From NCBI RefSeq assembly GCF_003967535.1, contig NZ_BIFR01000002.1, positions 1,426,001 to 1,490,000 on the forward strand: a DNA stretch of 64,000 bases, in the 5' to 3' direction. The notes below the pieces were generated by a model, which saw nothing but the letters and a program-made list of their open reading frames with translations, did not search any database and was not told the DNA's origin. The translations under genes and the position numbers were made by a program. The stretch comes from Tengunoibacter tsumagoiensis. Its GTDB lineage: Bacteria; Chloroflexota; Ktedonobacteria; Ktedonobacterales; Ktedonobacteraceae. This document shows, piece after piece, positions 45,348-54,631 of the stretch; the stretch's first letter is position 1, and the number at the start of each line of letters is the position of its first letter.

Positions 45348-46316
45348 CTACTGGTTAGAGCTCTGGGGTGGTTGTGCGGTTGCAAATTGAATCATCTTTT
45401 CGCCGATCCGTTGTAAAGCTGTTCGCAATTCGGGGGGATAATGAACGACAAAGGGAAGATTTATGGCCATGAGATAGCGGGCCATGGCTTCCATATCATC
45501 AAAGTCTTCCTGGAAAAGGACCCCAGTAGGAGTGGGCGTTAATGTGCCATACTGCGAAGTCATATGTTGTTGAAGCGTTGCAAGATCTGTTTGAAATTCT
45601 ACCTCAACCAGCATGCCAGGACTTTGATAGCGGTCTTTGACAAATTGTTCATAATCAAATCCTTCATCCTTCCTAAATGTTTCGGAGAGCACCTCTACCT
45701 GCTGAATGCGATCGAGACGAAAGATCCGATATTCCAGCCGCAGGCAGCAATATCCCACGAGGTACCAGTTCCCCTTCCATCCAACCATTCCATAGGGTTC
45801 TACCTTTCGTTGAGTGCTCTCTTTGCGCTGTGCGTTATAGACAATCTCAATGCGCTGAGATGCTTGAATCGCACAACTGAGCTCGATTAAGAGCGAGGCA
45901 TCAGGGCGCTTTTGTTGATGATGAGGAAGAAGCACCAGACTTGCCATCATCGCCTCCAGGCGAATTTTGGCCTTTAATGGCAGGACGCGCGAGACTTTGG
46001 CTAAAGCGCCCTCAATTGAGGTCGAAGGTTGTTTTATCTCCAGCCATGAACTTGCCAGCAGTCCAATCATAATCGAGGTTGCTTCATCTTCGGTAAAGAT
46101 TAATGGCGGGAGCTTAAAACCGGGACGAAGCCGATATCCACCGTAGCGACCAATGTTGGCTTCAATGGGGATCCCAACATCTTGCAAATGTGTGATATAG
46201 CGGCGCACCGTTCGGACATCCATTTCAAGACGCGTAGCCAACTCGGGCCCAGTAATAGATGGTCGAGATTGCAAGAGCTCAAGAACAGTGAGCACGCGGC
46301 TCGTTGGATGGTACAT
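45348..46316 (-). CDS. WYL-domain transcriptional regulator (YafY type)
   Basis: 322 aa. N-terminal HTH_11 (RVLTVLELLQSRPSITGPELATRLEMDVRTVRRYITHL), middle YGGYRLRPGFKLPPLIFTEDEA, then a WYL domain where the signature reads VEPYGMVGWKGNWYLVGYC, and a WCX-like C-terminus. The start at 46316 has AAAGGGA upstream. WYL proteins usually sense a ligand or nucleic acid. Possible regulator of the NmrA-like gene upstream on the same strand. Confidence 0.9.
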   Translation of the reverse strand: MYHPTSRVLTVLELLQSRPSITGPELATRLEMDVRTVRRYITHLQDVGIPIEANIGRYGGYRLRPGFKLPPLIFTEDEATSIMIGLLASSWLEIKQPSTSIEGALAKVSRVLPLKAKIRLEAMMASLVLLPHHQQKRPDASLLIELSCAIQASQRIEIVYNAQRKESTQRKVEPYGMVGWKGNWYLVGYCCLRLEYRIFRLDRIQQVEVLSETFRKDEGFDYEQFVKDRYQSPGMLVEVEFQTDLATLQQHMTSQYGTLTPTPTGVLFQEDFDDMEAMARYLMAINLPFVVHYPPELRTALQRIGEKMIQFATAQPPQSSNQ

Positions 46317-46573
46317 ACCAACATGTCCCTTTCTACCTGTACATTCGATCTTCTCTTCTCCCAAGAGTAGTGCAGCGAAAGCGAGATGTCAAGCGCATTC
46401 ACGAAAATGAAATAGAAGATGAAGGCCTCAGGTTATTGAGGTCCCGACATAATTTCCCGATAGCTTCTGCTAAGCTTGTCAGGGGCATGAGGATAGAGGA
46501 AGAAAGACGTATTCTTGCTGAGAGATCCTGACCAGCTGGATTTCTCCAGCTGGCTTCAAAAGCTATCGAGGGA

Positions 46574-47377
46574 TCATTTCAAAAGTTTCTCGGCCCATTC
46601 TTGTAAGAAGCGTTCCCAGGTGATGCGAGCAACGGCGCGATCAGGGATGAGTTTCTCATCCGAACGGAACGCATCATAGTATTCCCCTGACAACACCTCT
46701 GGCCCCTCGGCCCTGATCACACCTTTTTTGTGCAACACTCGTTGATAGGTTTCTATCATGTCTTCGATAGTTAAGATCTCTGGTCCACCGATATCAGGGA
46801 TATGACCAGCAGCTTCTTGTTCAACGAGTTGGACCAGAGCAGCAGCAACTTCGCGAGTATCGATGGGCTGAAACCGTGTTCCTGCTGGGACGGTGATGGT
46901 TGATGTCTGCTCATCTTCCCAGTCTTTGATCAGGCTCAAGATGTAGGGATGAAATTGGGTTACGCGCAAAATGCTCCAGGGGAGGGTGGATTGCTCGATG
47001 AGGTGTTCAACCCCCAGTTTCGCCTGAAAGTAGGAAAACGGACTATGATCAATTCCTGCAATGGAAACATAGATCAGATGAGGCGCACCATGGGCTTGCG
47101 CAGCCTTGATCAGGTGGCTGGTTCCGTCAAGATCGGTCGCTTTGACCTCGCCAAAGAACGTTGCGCAGTGAATAATCGCATCCACTCCTTTCGTTGCTTT
47201 CTCCAGACCACTCCCATCGCGAATATCCCCCTGAAACACTGCTACGCCCGTGGGGACGGCTGGCTGTGCTTGTCGCGTATACGCGCGAACATGATGCCCA
47301 CGTGTATGCAATTGCTGCACGACTTCATTCCCTAACGTTCCTGTCGCTCCGGTAACAAGTATGGTTGACATCTTCAT
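46574..47377 (-). CDS. NmrA-like atypical SDR
   Basis: 267 aa NAD(P)-binding protein: ILVTGATGTLGNEVVQQL (residues ~5-22), then VDAIIHCATFF, LIYVSIAGIDHSPFSYFQAK and an NmrA-type C-terminus. The YxxxK catalytic pair is replaced (YFQAK keeps a Lys four residues after Tyr). May act as a redox-sensing or reductase protein. Confidence 0.83.
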   Translation of the reverse strand: MKMSTILVTGATGTLGNEVVQQLHTRGHHVRAYTRQAQPAVPTGVAVFQGDIRDGSGLEKATKGVDAIIHCATFFGEVKATDLDGTSHLIKAAQAHGAPHLIYVSIAGIDHSPFSYFQAKLGVEHLIEQSTLPWSILRVTQFHPYILSLIKDWEDEQTSTITVPAGTRFQPIDTREVAAALVQLVEQEAAGHIPDIGGPEILTIEDMIETYQRVLHKKGVIRAEGPEVLSGEYYDAFRSDEKLIPDRAVARITWERFLQEWAEKLLK

Positions 47378-47497
47378 TTTTCTCTTTCTGTATCTTACTA
47401 TATCTCAAAATGCGTTTTGTAGATGTGCTGATCAAGCCTGCGTTTTGACAGCAAGCTTGCTATTATCGTTCTGGTTGAAGATATTCTGCCTTTCTGA

Positions 47498-47737
47498 CTA
47501 TTGAGTATGTTTCGTTCTTTCCTTCTCTGGCTCCCAGTCGACCTCATATGTTTCCAAAAAAAGCAAAACAAGGCCAAGACTCCGTATTTTGAGCAGCACC
47601 CGATAGAGAGCCGCTTGATCGACCAGTGGTCCAGAGAGCACTGTTTTCGTAGGGCCGTCAGGAGCAATCCGAAGATCCTCAAACCATTCGTGCCAGGATG
47701 GGTCCAGGGGTCCTTTGATCGCGATACGGCATTGCAT
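47498..47737 (-). CDS. Small partner protein of giant LuxR regulator (B)
   Basis: 79 aa, paralogue of the gene at 20655: CRIAIKGPLDPSWHEWFEDL, TVLSGPLVDQAALYRVLLKI and SLGLVLLFLET align with it throughout. It lies 113 bp downstream of LuxR regulator B, the same arrangement as copy A. A G-rich ribosome site precedes the start. Function unknown. Confidence 0.72.
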   Translation of the reverse strand: MQCRIAIKGPLDPSWHEWFEDLRIAPDGPTKTVLSGPLVDQAALYRVLLKIRSLGLVLLFLETYEVDWEPEKERTKHTQ

Positions 47738-47850
47738 CGAGGAGATGCCCCCCCCTTTCGTTCAGAGTGATTGAAGTATAAAACGGTAGGGGGTGAGTTG
47801 CCCATCACCTGATGGGATGGTTTACGTAGGTGAGAGAAACAGGGAGAGGA

Positions 47851-50800
47851 TCAGGAAGAGGAGAGCAGCGACCAGCGCCGTACAACCTCACTGGCTTCAA
47901 TACGATTGTGGACGTTCATTTTGCGGTAGATGCTCTGGATATGGGTTTTTACAGTATTGACCGAGATCACCAGGTCACGCGCAATTTCCGGGTTAGAGCG
48001 TCCCACGACAAGCAGACGTAGGACTCGTTGCTCCTGATCGCTGAGCGGTTCCAGGGGCATCGACTCTTCTGGAGAAAGCGTGGCCTCTTTGGCTGACCGG
48101 GCCCCTGGCTCCTCGGCAAACGCGCGCAAGAGAGTTCGCACAAAGGAGATCAGAGAGATCTCGTGTAGTTCTGGCAGCAGCGTTTTCAGCAGATGCTCCA
48201 TCGTTGGCCCTTCATCCAGAAAGAGGCGTTGAACATTTTCTGGTTGCGCCAGTTGTACCGCCTCCAGCAGGGAGGTTCTGGCCTGAGGAGCTTCTTGAGA
48301 GACAGCGTGAGCCAGGGCCTTCAGGATCAGAGTTTCCAGCACGCTGCGTTTGCGCCCCTGAGCCTGGGCCAGCTCTTTCCAGGGAACCAACTCATCCAAC
48401 GCAGCCTCCCCTTTCTTTTGCGCGAGGTGCAAACGCACCAGGAGGAGCGCTTCTTCCTGCTGGTATAAAAGAGGAAATGCCTCCTGTTCGGGCACATGAG
48501 ACTGATCGGCTTGTTGCTTTTCCCATGCCCATTGCTCGACTGCAGAGAGATCGCCCCTGGCCAGTTGTAGCCGCGCCCGGCAGGTACGAATCGCTCTCGA
48601 AGCCCAGGAGAAGCGCGTACGCCGCTCCCAGTGCGAGAGCAGATCGAGAGCTGGTGTGGTCTCTCCATACGCATGTAACAGGCGAACCTCAACGAATGCG
48701 CCCAATGCCAACAGATGGACCCCTTCCTCTGGGTGTGCTCTTACTGCCTGTGCCTGGGAAAGATACCTCTGTGCGCTGGTGAGGTCATTACGCTCATACG
48801 AAAGCTGCGCCAGGCAATGATAGGCCCACGAGGTAAAAAACGGCTCAAGGTCTCCTGTTTCGAGCAACAGCTGTTGGCGAGCAAACTCCGAATCTTTATC
48901 CATGAGTGCATGAGCTTGCCAACTATAGTGCTCTGCCCTGGGGAGTTCGCCTTGTTCCAGGCAAACCTCCCCCAACCAGAGGGACGCGATGAAGGTCGAG
49001 GAATGATTCTCAAGGTTTTTTGTTCTCCTATACCCTTCGAGAAACTGTCGCCAGGCCTCTTGTATATTGCCTGCCAGCAGAGAGGCAAGCCCCCTGAGCA
49101 AGAGATTATCAGCATACAGCAGACTTTCCTCTCGCAATAGGGGTTGTGCTTGCCTGGCCAGGGCAAACATCTGTGTGAAATCTCCTTGAAAGAAGGCAAG
49201 ACCAGCATGCAGTTGGGAGGCTTCCCCAAGCTTTTCCCTCTGCTTGATAGCCTCAAAGCCCTGCTCAGCCCACTGCAACAAAGGCTCTATTCGTACCCAC
49301 AGAGCAGGCGAACGCCGATCCATCGTAAATAACAGGGCAAGTGCATACTGAAAACAGAGATCCGGCTGGGTATGCAACTCCTCCTCCGGCAGGCGTTTGA
49401 GCCAGGAACAGAGCAGATGATAGGCATTGTGAAAGCTATCGGGAACGAGAAATCGTCCGATCAGCGTAGCCGCGCGGGGAAACTGTTCACACGCCAGCGC
49501 AGCTTCAATCGCTTCGGGAAGCATCCGCTGTTGCTCATACCAGAGACTCGCTTTCTCACTAAACGCATGCAGAGCGGATGCACCCAGGCGCAGCCTGGCC
49601 TCATACTGCATAGCCTGTGCCCACAAGGCATGATAGCGGTACCACTGCCGACTCTCAGAAAGGGGGTGGAGAAACAGATTCGCGCGTTCCACCTGTTCGA
49701 GCAGGTATGCACTATCCTCTCTGCCTCTGACGGCATCGCAGAGTGAGGCGCTCAAAGGATTGAGCCAACTCGTCTCTAGCAAGAAGTCTTGTATGTCTTG
49801 CGACAGGCTGGCGAGAATCTCTTCGCGCAGATAGTCAAGGAGGAAGCGCTGGTTGCCCCTGAGCATCCGCACCCCCGCAGAGAGATCAGACTGTTTCTGG
49901 AGGAAGAGTGCTGCCAGGTGCAAGCTGGCAATCCAACCCTCAGTGCGCGCTTCCAGGAGGGCAACCTCGCGATCTTCGAGGGCGAGTCCCATCTGCTCGA
50001 TGAGAAAGCGCTGAGCCTCTTCCCGTGTAAAGCGCAGGTCTGTGTCGCGGACCTCGACCAGTTGCCCGCGCACCCGCAAGCGAGAGAGAGGAAGATCCGG
50101 GTCTACGCGACTGGAGATGATCAGATGGAGATAGGAAGGGAGATGCTTCAAGAAGATGCTCAAGGAGGCATGGATGCTTGGCTCATCGATCACATGATAG
50201 TCATCAAGGATCAGCACGATGGACGCGGGCTGTTCATTTCTGTCAACCAGCTCGTTGAGGAGCATGATCACACCAGTAGAAAGAGATCTTCCTGCCAGTA
50301 GGGGAAGCGAACGCTCACCGATCTCTGGCTGCCATCTGCGCAGTGCAGTGATCAGCGAGGCCCAAAACCGCGTCGGGTCATTGTCCAATTCCTCCAGAGA
50401 CAGCCAGGCAACGGGTTGGGGATGCCGATGCACCCATGCCGAGAGTAGCGTAGTCTTGCCCCAACCAGCGGAAGCGGAGACCAGGGTCAGCGGACAAGAG
50501 AGTGCAGTATCCATGACCGAGAGAAGCCGCTCGCGTATGATCAGAGTGGCAGGCAGGCCTGGAGGAGAGAGTCTGGTCATGATCATACCGGAGTCATTGA
50601 TCCTATCGCCTTGTCTCACTGTGCTGGAAACGGTCTCGTTGTCAGCCTGAGAGGTTGGCACGGAGATAGGGAGCAAGCGTTGCTGTAAAGGCTCCTGCTT
50701 GCTGTCCTGTAGCGCCTGTGCCATCTCCTCTAAGCGTGCGAGAGTCAGGGCTCCATCTGGTCCAAGATAGCGCTTTCTCCTCTGACCAGAACTGGTGTGG

Positions 50801-51021
50801 TACCCATACCAGTAACCTGTCCCCCGAGGCCGGTCCTCTTTGAGCACGTTCAGGCGGCCTTGTTGGCCCTGAAAGGAAAAGGAGGAATGAGTGGCCAACC
50901 AGACGTGCCATCGTTCTTCGTTTCCAGAGATGATCGGCACTGGAGGGTGTTCAGACGTGTGCAGTAAGTAACATCGCTTCCTGGCAGACCAGATGAGTGC
51001 ATGAGCCGGTAGTTTTGGCAT
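47851..51021 (-). CDS. MalT/LAL-type LuxR transcriptional regulator (B)
   Basis: 1,056 aa, same architecture as the regulator at 21057: N-terminal domain with GYWYGYHTSSGQRRKRYLG, STAND NTPase with ASAGWGKTT (~183-191), IVLILDDYH and ISSRVDPDLPLSRLR, long TPR-like helical array, and a C-terminal LuxR helix-turn-helix (LSDQEQRVLRLLVVGRSNPEIARDL, VKTHIQSIYRKMNV). The start at 51021 has AAAGGA 5 bp upstream. The two copies diverge greatly in the helical part, which implies different ligands. Confidence 0.92.
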   Translation of the reverse strand: MPKLPAHALIWSARKRCYLLHTSEHPPVPIISGNEERWHVWLATHSSFSFQGQQGRLNVLKEDRPRGTGYWYGYHTSSGQRRKRYLGPDGALTLARLEEMAQALQDSKQEPLQQRLLPISVPTSQADNETVSSTVRQGDRINDSGMIMTRLSPPGLPATLIIRERLLSVMDTALSCPLTLVSASAGWGKTTLLSAWVHRHPQPVAWLSLEELDNDPTRFWASLITALRRWQPEIGERSLPLLAGRSLSTGVIMLLNELVDRNEQPASIVLILDDYHVIDEPSIHASLSIFLKHLPSYLHLIISSRVDPDLPLSRLRVRGQLVEVRDTDLRFTREEAQRFLIEQMGLALEDREVALLEARTEGWIASLHLAALFLQKQSDLSAGVRMLRGNQRFLLDYLREEILASLSQDIQDFLLETSWLNPLSASLCDAVRGREDSAYLLEQVERANLFLHPLSESRQWYRYHALWAQAMQYEARLRLGASALHAFSEKASLWYEQQRMLPEAIEAALACEQFPRAATLIGRFLVPDSFHNAYHLLCSWLKRLPEEELHTQPDLCFQYALALLFTMDRRSPALWVRIEPLLQWAEQGFEAIKQREKLGEASQLHAGLAFFQGDFTQMFALARQAQPLLREESLLYADNLLLRGLASLLAGNIQEAWRQFLEGYRRTKNLENHSSTFIASLWLGEVCLEQGELPRAEHYSWQAHALMDKDSEFARQQLLLETGDLEPFFTSWAYHCLAQLSYERNDLTSAQRYLSQAQAVRAHPEEGVHLLALGAFVEVRLLHAYGETTPALDLLSHWERRTRFSWASRAIRTCRARLQLARGDLSAVEQWAWEKQQADQSHVPEQEAFPLLYQQEEALLLVRLHLAQKKGEAALDELVPWKELAQAQGRKRSVLETLILKALAHAVSQEAPQARTSLLEAVQLAQPENVQRLFLDEGPTMEHLLKTLLPELHEISLISFVRTLLRAFAEEPGARSAKEATLSPEESMPLEPLSDQEQRVLRLLVVGRSNPEIARDLVISVNTVKTHIQSIYRKMNVHNRIEASEVVRRWSLLSSS

Positions 51022-51232
51022 GGGTTCCTTTCTTGTCCACAACAGACCTCGCCCCAACTCCCCAACACGCTTGAGTATAGCAGAAGCGAGGGAAAGCCTG
51101 CAAGCAAGTTGTATACACTCAAACTGGATCTGCTAAAAGTGATCAGGTTTCGGCGCGATGTAGCCATAATCCGATCGATTGATTGGGCTACCACTCCAGT
51201 TCAGATATGAATAGAAAAAGAATGGATATTGT

Positions 51233-51685
51233 ATGACTCAAAAACTTCCTACCAGACCCGTTCTTACACTAGCGGCGGCCAAAGTGATGGCAGCCGCCGC
51301 TGAAGATGTTGCACTCAAAAATGAATGGTCGGTAGCCATCGCTATTGTAGATGATAGCGGCAGCCTGCTCTATTTCCAGCGCATGGATCAGAATGCCAAT
51401 TCGAGCGTTGACGTAGCGATCGCCAAGGCCATACATGCGGTCAATTTTCGCCGACCTACTAGCTTCCATGAGGACCTCCTGGACAAAGGGAATATGGTCG
51501 TCCTTGGCATGCCAGGGATGCTCCCACTCGAAGGTGGAATCCCATTGCGCGTCGGTGAACATGTGGTTGGAGCCATCGGCGTGAGCGGTGTGCGCTCCAG
51601 CCAGGATAGCATCATCGCGCAGGCTGGCGAGCAGGCTCTGACAACCTACCTTTCTGATAGCGGCATAATAGAAAACGACTTTTAA
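51233..51685 (+). CDS. GlcG/HbpS-family heme-binding-type protein
   Basis: 150 aa. LTLAAAKVMAAAAEDVALKN, VAIAIVDDSGSLLYFQRMD, DVAIAKAIHAVNFRRPT and GIPLRVGEHVVGAIGVSG are the standard profilin-like motifs. Such proteins bind heme or small acids and often accompany oxidoreductases. Its stop overlaps the end of the truncated cyclase gene opposite. Confidence 0.88.
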   Translation: MTQKLPTRPVLTLAAAKVMAAAAEDVALKNEWSVAIAIVDDSGSLLYFQRMDQNANSSVDVAIAKAIHAVNFRRPTSFHEDLLDKGNMVVLGMPGMLPLEGGIPLRVGEHVVGAIGVSGVRSSQDSIIAQAGEQALTTYLSDSGIIENDF

Positions 51686-51891
51686 CCAATGCAGGCCAGG
51701 GCGTGCGCCCGAAAGGTGCCGTCGCCCTTGAATTTGAGCGGCAGCGCGCTGAAGCGAAATCCTTCGTCTGGTAGCTGATCCGGGTTACAGAGGGGCTCGA
51801 CGATCAGAGCTACCGCGCCCAGCAGGGTGATGTGAATAGGACGCTCGTTGCCCTTGGTCGCTTCAATGTTGACGGCATAGATGCGGATCAT
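51682..51891 (-). pseudogene. Cyclase/kynurenine-formamidase-family C-terminal fragment
   Basis: About 70 codons matching the end of the metal-dependent cyclase family: GAVALIVEPLCNPDQLPDEG followed by FRFSALPLKFKGDGTFRAHALA. The N-terminal ~150 residues with the HxGTHxD metal site are missing; upstream DNA belongs to a VOC gene. Non-functional remnant. Confidence 0.7.
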
Positions 51892-51911
51892 GGGGACGCA
51901 CTCCAGATCTC

Positions 51912-52292
51912 TCAGCAAGCATTTGAGACTTCGAGCAAGTTCCCATCGGGATCACGAAAGTAGATAGACATGAGAGACGTTGTTGCACCAGTTCGCTCCA
52001 CCGGCCCGAGCAGGACAGGGATATTCTGGGATTGAAGATGAGTAATCACCTCTTCGAGTGGCAGAGATGTCAAAAAGCAGAGATCGGCAGAGCCCGGAGT
52101 CGGTGACTCCGCCTTTGGGTCAATTTCTTTGCCTTTCTGATGAAGGTTGATTTTCTGCTTGCCGAAGCACAGTGCCTTTCGCCCTTCTGCAAAGGTGACG
52201 ACTTGCATGCCTAAAATACGTGAATAGAACTCGCAGGTTACATGAATATCCTGCACGGTTAGCACCAGATGGTCCAAATGGTCGATCTGCAT
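51912..52292 (-). CDS. VOC/glyoxalase-family protein
   Basis: 126 aa. LDHLVLTVQDIHVTCEFYSRILGMQVVTF with the first metal His (DHL), ALCFGKQKINLHQ, and the C-terminal MSIYFRDPDGNLLEVSNAC with Glu in LLEV. All expected VOC metal positions look intact. The start at 52292 has GAGGA upstream. Confidence 0.88.
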   Translation of the reverse strand: MQIDHLDHLVLTVQDIHVTCEFYSRILGMQVVTFAEGRKALCFGKQKINLHQKGKEIDPKAESPTPGSADLCFLTSLPLEEVITHLQSQNIPVLLGPVERTGATTSLMSIYFRDPDGNLLEVSNAC

Positions 52293-52734
52293 AACCACTT
52301 CCTCTTCTCTTTATTGTACACCTTTTTCGATCAGCGAGGTAATGATTTGTTAATTCCCATGATGATAAAGGTAATTTACAGCTTTTGAATCAAGTATACC
52401 TGACGAAGGAGGGTCCAGGAATTTTTGTCCCTGGGTTCCGCGATTGAGAGCCAGATCGTCTCACTTCGTAGGACATTTATCTGCAGCAGTTCGCTGACGA
52501 TTGAGCGAGAAAAAAATATGGCGGTGATGATGTCATACCTGATACTTTTTCAGAAAACGGAGCGCTTGATCGTCATTCTGGATAGATAACAAACGGTTTC
52601 ATACAAAAAATCTGATAGTGCCATTTCACACTTTTGGTGGATGTATTTCTGCTTCCTCTTGACTATACTCCTCGACGAGACCTTTTCTTGCAAGCTTTTA
52701 ACCATGTATGCTTCAGTACCAACGGAGAAATTAT
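52293..52734. other. Spacer upstream of alpha/beta hydrolase
   Basis: No gene supported. AT-rich promoter-like sequence precedes 52735. The stretch near 52410-52500 is more GC-rich but has no frame with a recognisable motif. Confidence 0.35.
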
Positions 52735-53586
52735 ATGTCTACAATCCTTCCATCCTCAACGCGTCGTGCGTTTTGCAAGGGCATTACAGTAGCCGCTGCG
52801 ACAACAGCTTATATGAGTTGCGCTTTTACCACCATTCAGGCAGCACATCAGAGGCAAGAAAGCCCGCAGGTAGATGCACATAGTCTCAATGTGTTGCTTG
52901 TACATGGAGCTTATGCTGATGCCTCTAGCTGGCTTGGGGTCATTCCCCTATTGCGAGCGCGAGGATATAACCCTCTTGCGATCCAGATCCCCCTCAGTTC
53001 TTTAGAAGAGGATATCCTCATAACGCGCCAGGCACTCAAAACGCTCTCGGGCCCAACAATCCTCGTTGGTCATTCCTATGCCGGGGCGGTTATTACCAAC
53101 GCGGCTACAAATGCCGATAATGCAAGTGCGCTGGTATTTGCTGACGCATTCGCACCAGATGAAGGTGAAAGTATCCTTGATATCGCTTCTCGGTTCCCCA
53201 CACCACCTATCAATGCATTTATTGTCCCATCTTATACCCCAAATTTTGTCTGGGTCCAACCATCAGCCTTTCCAGAGAATTTTATTCAAGATGTTCCTGT
53301 TGAGCAAGGACAAAATCTTGCGGTTGTACAAAAACCCATCAATCCAAAGGCTTTTGGTACGCGCTCAGGTGCCCCTGCCTGGAAACAGCTTCCATCCTGG
53401 GCACTGATTGGAATGAATGATCGCGCTATCAGCCCGGACGCCCTTCGTTTTATGGCCAAAAGGATGGGGGCCGTAACGCGTGAGGTGGCATCGAGCCATG
53501 CCTCCCCTGTTTCACATCCCAATGATGTTGTTGACCTTATCGTTGCCGCGGCTCAACACATACCTGTAACTATCGGACGAGGATAA
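52735..53586 (+). CDS. Exported alpha/beta hydrolase with Tat-like signal
   Basis: 283 aa. The N-terminus has STRRAFCKG, a twin-arginine motif, then a hydrophobic stretch to about residue 40. The hydrolase core shows LLVHGAYADASSW (oxyanion loop), nucleophile Ser in LVGHSYAGAVI, Asp in FADAFAPDEG or IGMNDR, and a C-terminal His in SHASPVSHP. Resembles EstC/salicylate-esterase-type hydrolases. The start at 52735 has GGAGA upstream. Confidence 0.85.
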   Translation: MSTILPSSTRRAFCKGITVAAATTAYMSCAFTTIQAAHQRQESPQVDAHSLNVLLVHGAYADASSWLGVIPLLRARGYNPLAIQIPLSSLEEDILITRQALKTLSGPTILVGHSYAGAVITNAATNADNASALVFADAFAPDEGESILDIASRFPTPPINAFIVPSYTPNFVWVQPSAFPENFIQDVPVEQGQNLAVVQKPINPKAFGTRSGAPAWKQLPSWALIGMNDRAISPDALRFMAKRMGAVTREVASSHASPVSHPNDVVDLIVAAAQHIPVTIGRG

Positions 53587-53712
53587 ACGTGCAAAGTTCA
53601 AAGTCAGAGCATCTTCTCTCTTCAACGAGAAACTTTTTTTCCTGATCTATGCCATGAGACAGGCATGGAATAGTCCTGCTTGTCTCACAACGCGCGGTGA
53701 GGAGATAGAACA

Positions 53713-54432
53713 ATGGCACGTTTCAACGGTGCAGAGATAACATGGCTAGGCCACTCTACGTTTCTGGTGAAGACACCTCAAAACAAGGTGCTGATATTTG
53801 ATCCCTGGATTGAACAGAATCCAAGTAGCCCACCAGAGGCAAAGCACCTCACACAGATTGATATTATCCTGGTCTCACATGGACATTATGACCATGTAAG
53901 TGATGTGGAGCCGCTGGCAAAAAAATTTCAACCACAGGTCGTCACGATTATTGATCTGGGGTGGTGGTTAGAGAAGCGAGGTGTGGCCAATATTGTGAAT
54001 ATGGATATCGGTGGGAGCGTCACGCTCGATGGGATTACTATCTCGATGACACCGGCTATTCATTCCTCTGGTTTTGATCTGCTCACGCAATCTGTCTATG
54101 GTGGCAATCCTGTTGGTTTTATTGTTGAACTGGAAAACGGTTTCAAGCTCTACCATGCAGGCGATACCTGCCTCTTTGGGGATATGCAGCTCATTCGTGA
54201 TCTCTATCAACCTGATGTTGCGCTCCTGCCTATCGGAGATCGATTAACAATGGGGCCAAAGGGGGCTGCTCTTGCGACAAAGCTTCTGGGTGTGAAGCAG
54301 GTAATTCCAATGCACTTTGCGACATTCCCTATTTTCACAGGTACTCCGGCTATGCTCCGTGAAGAATTGCAAAAACTACAACTCAATGATGTCGAAGTAA
54401 TCGATCTGGTGCCGGGAAAACCCAGCGTGTGA
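53713..54432 (+). CDS. UPF0173-family metal-dependent hydrolase
   Basis: 239 aa metallo-beta-lactamase fold. ITWLGHSTFLVKT, LVSHGHYDHVSDVEPLA (HxHxDH metal site), PAIHSSGF, YHAGDTCLFGDM and IPMHFATFPIFTGTP are the family markers. Function of the family is not settled; possibly an RNA- or sugar-phosphate-related hydrolase. Confidence 0.9.
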   Translation: MARFNGAEITWLGHSTFLVKTPQNKVLIFDPWIEQNPSSPPEAKHLTQIDIILVSHGHYDHVSDVEPLAKKFQPQVVTIIDLGWWLEKRGVANIVNMDIGGSVTLDGITISMTPAIHSSGFDLLTQSVYGGNPVGFIVELENGFKLYHAGDTCLFGDMQLIRDLYQPDVALLPIGDRLTMGPKGAALATKLLGVKQVIPMHFATFPIFTGTPAMLREELQKLQLNDVEVIDLVPGKPSV

Positions 54433-54631
54433 ACAGAGTAGCTGACACCAACAAAAAAGCAGAGAGCGGGCAAGAGCGCTATCTCCTGAAAAGGACGCTA
54501 TGGAAGCCCAGAGTCGTGTGTTCCGATCATTGTTTCTTTCTGCCTGCTACAAACGTGATGGATATCTGATCTCATTTATACCATCCAGATAGCGCATGAG
54601 ATGCTTGGATGCTTTCTAAGGAGAAACGGTT

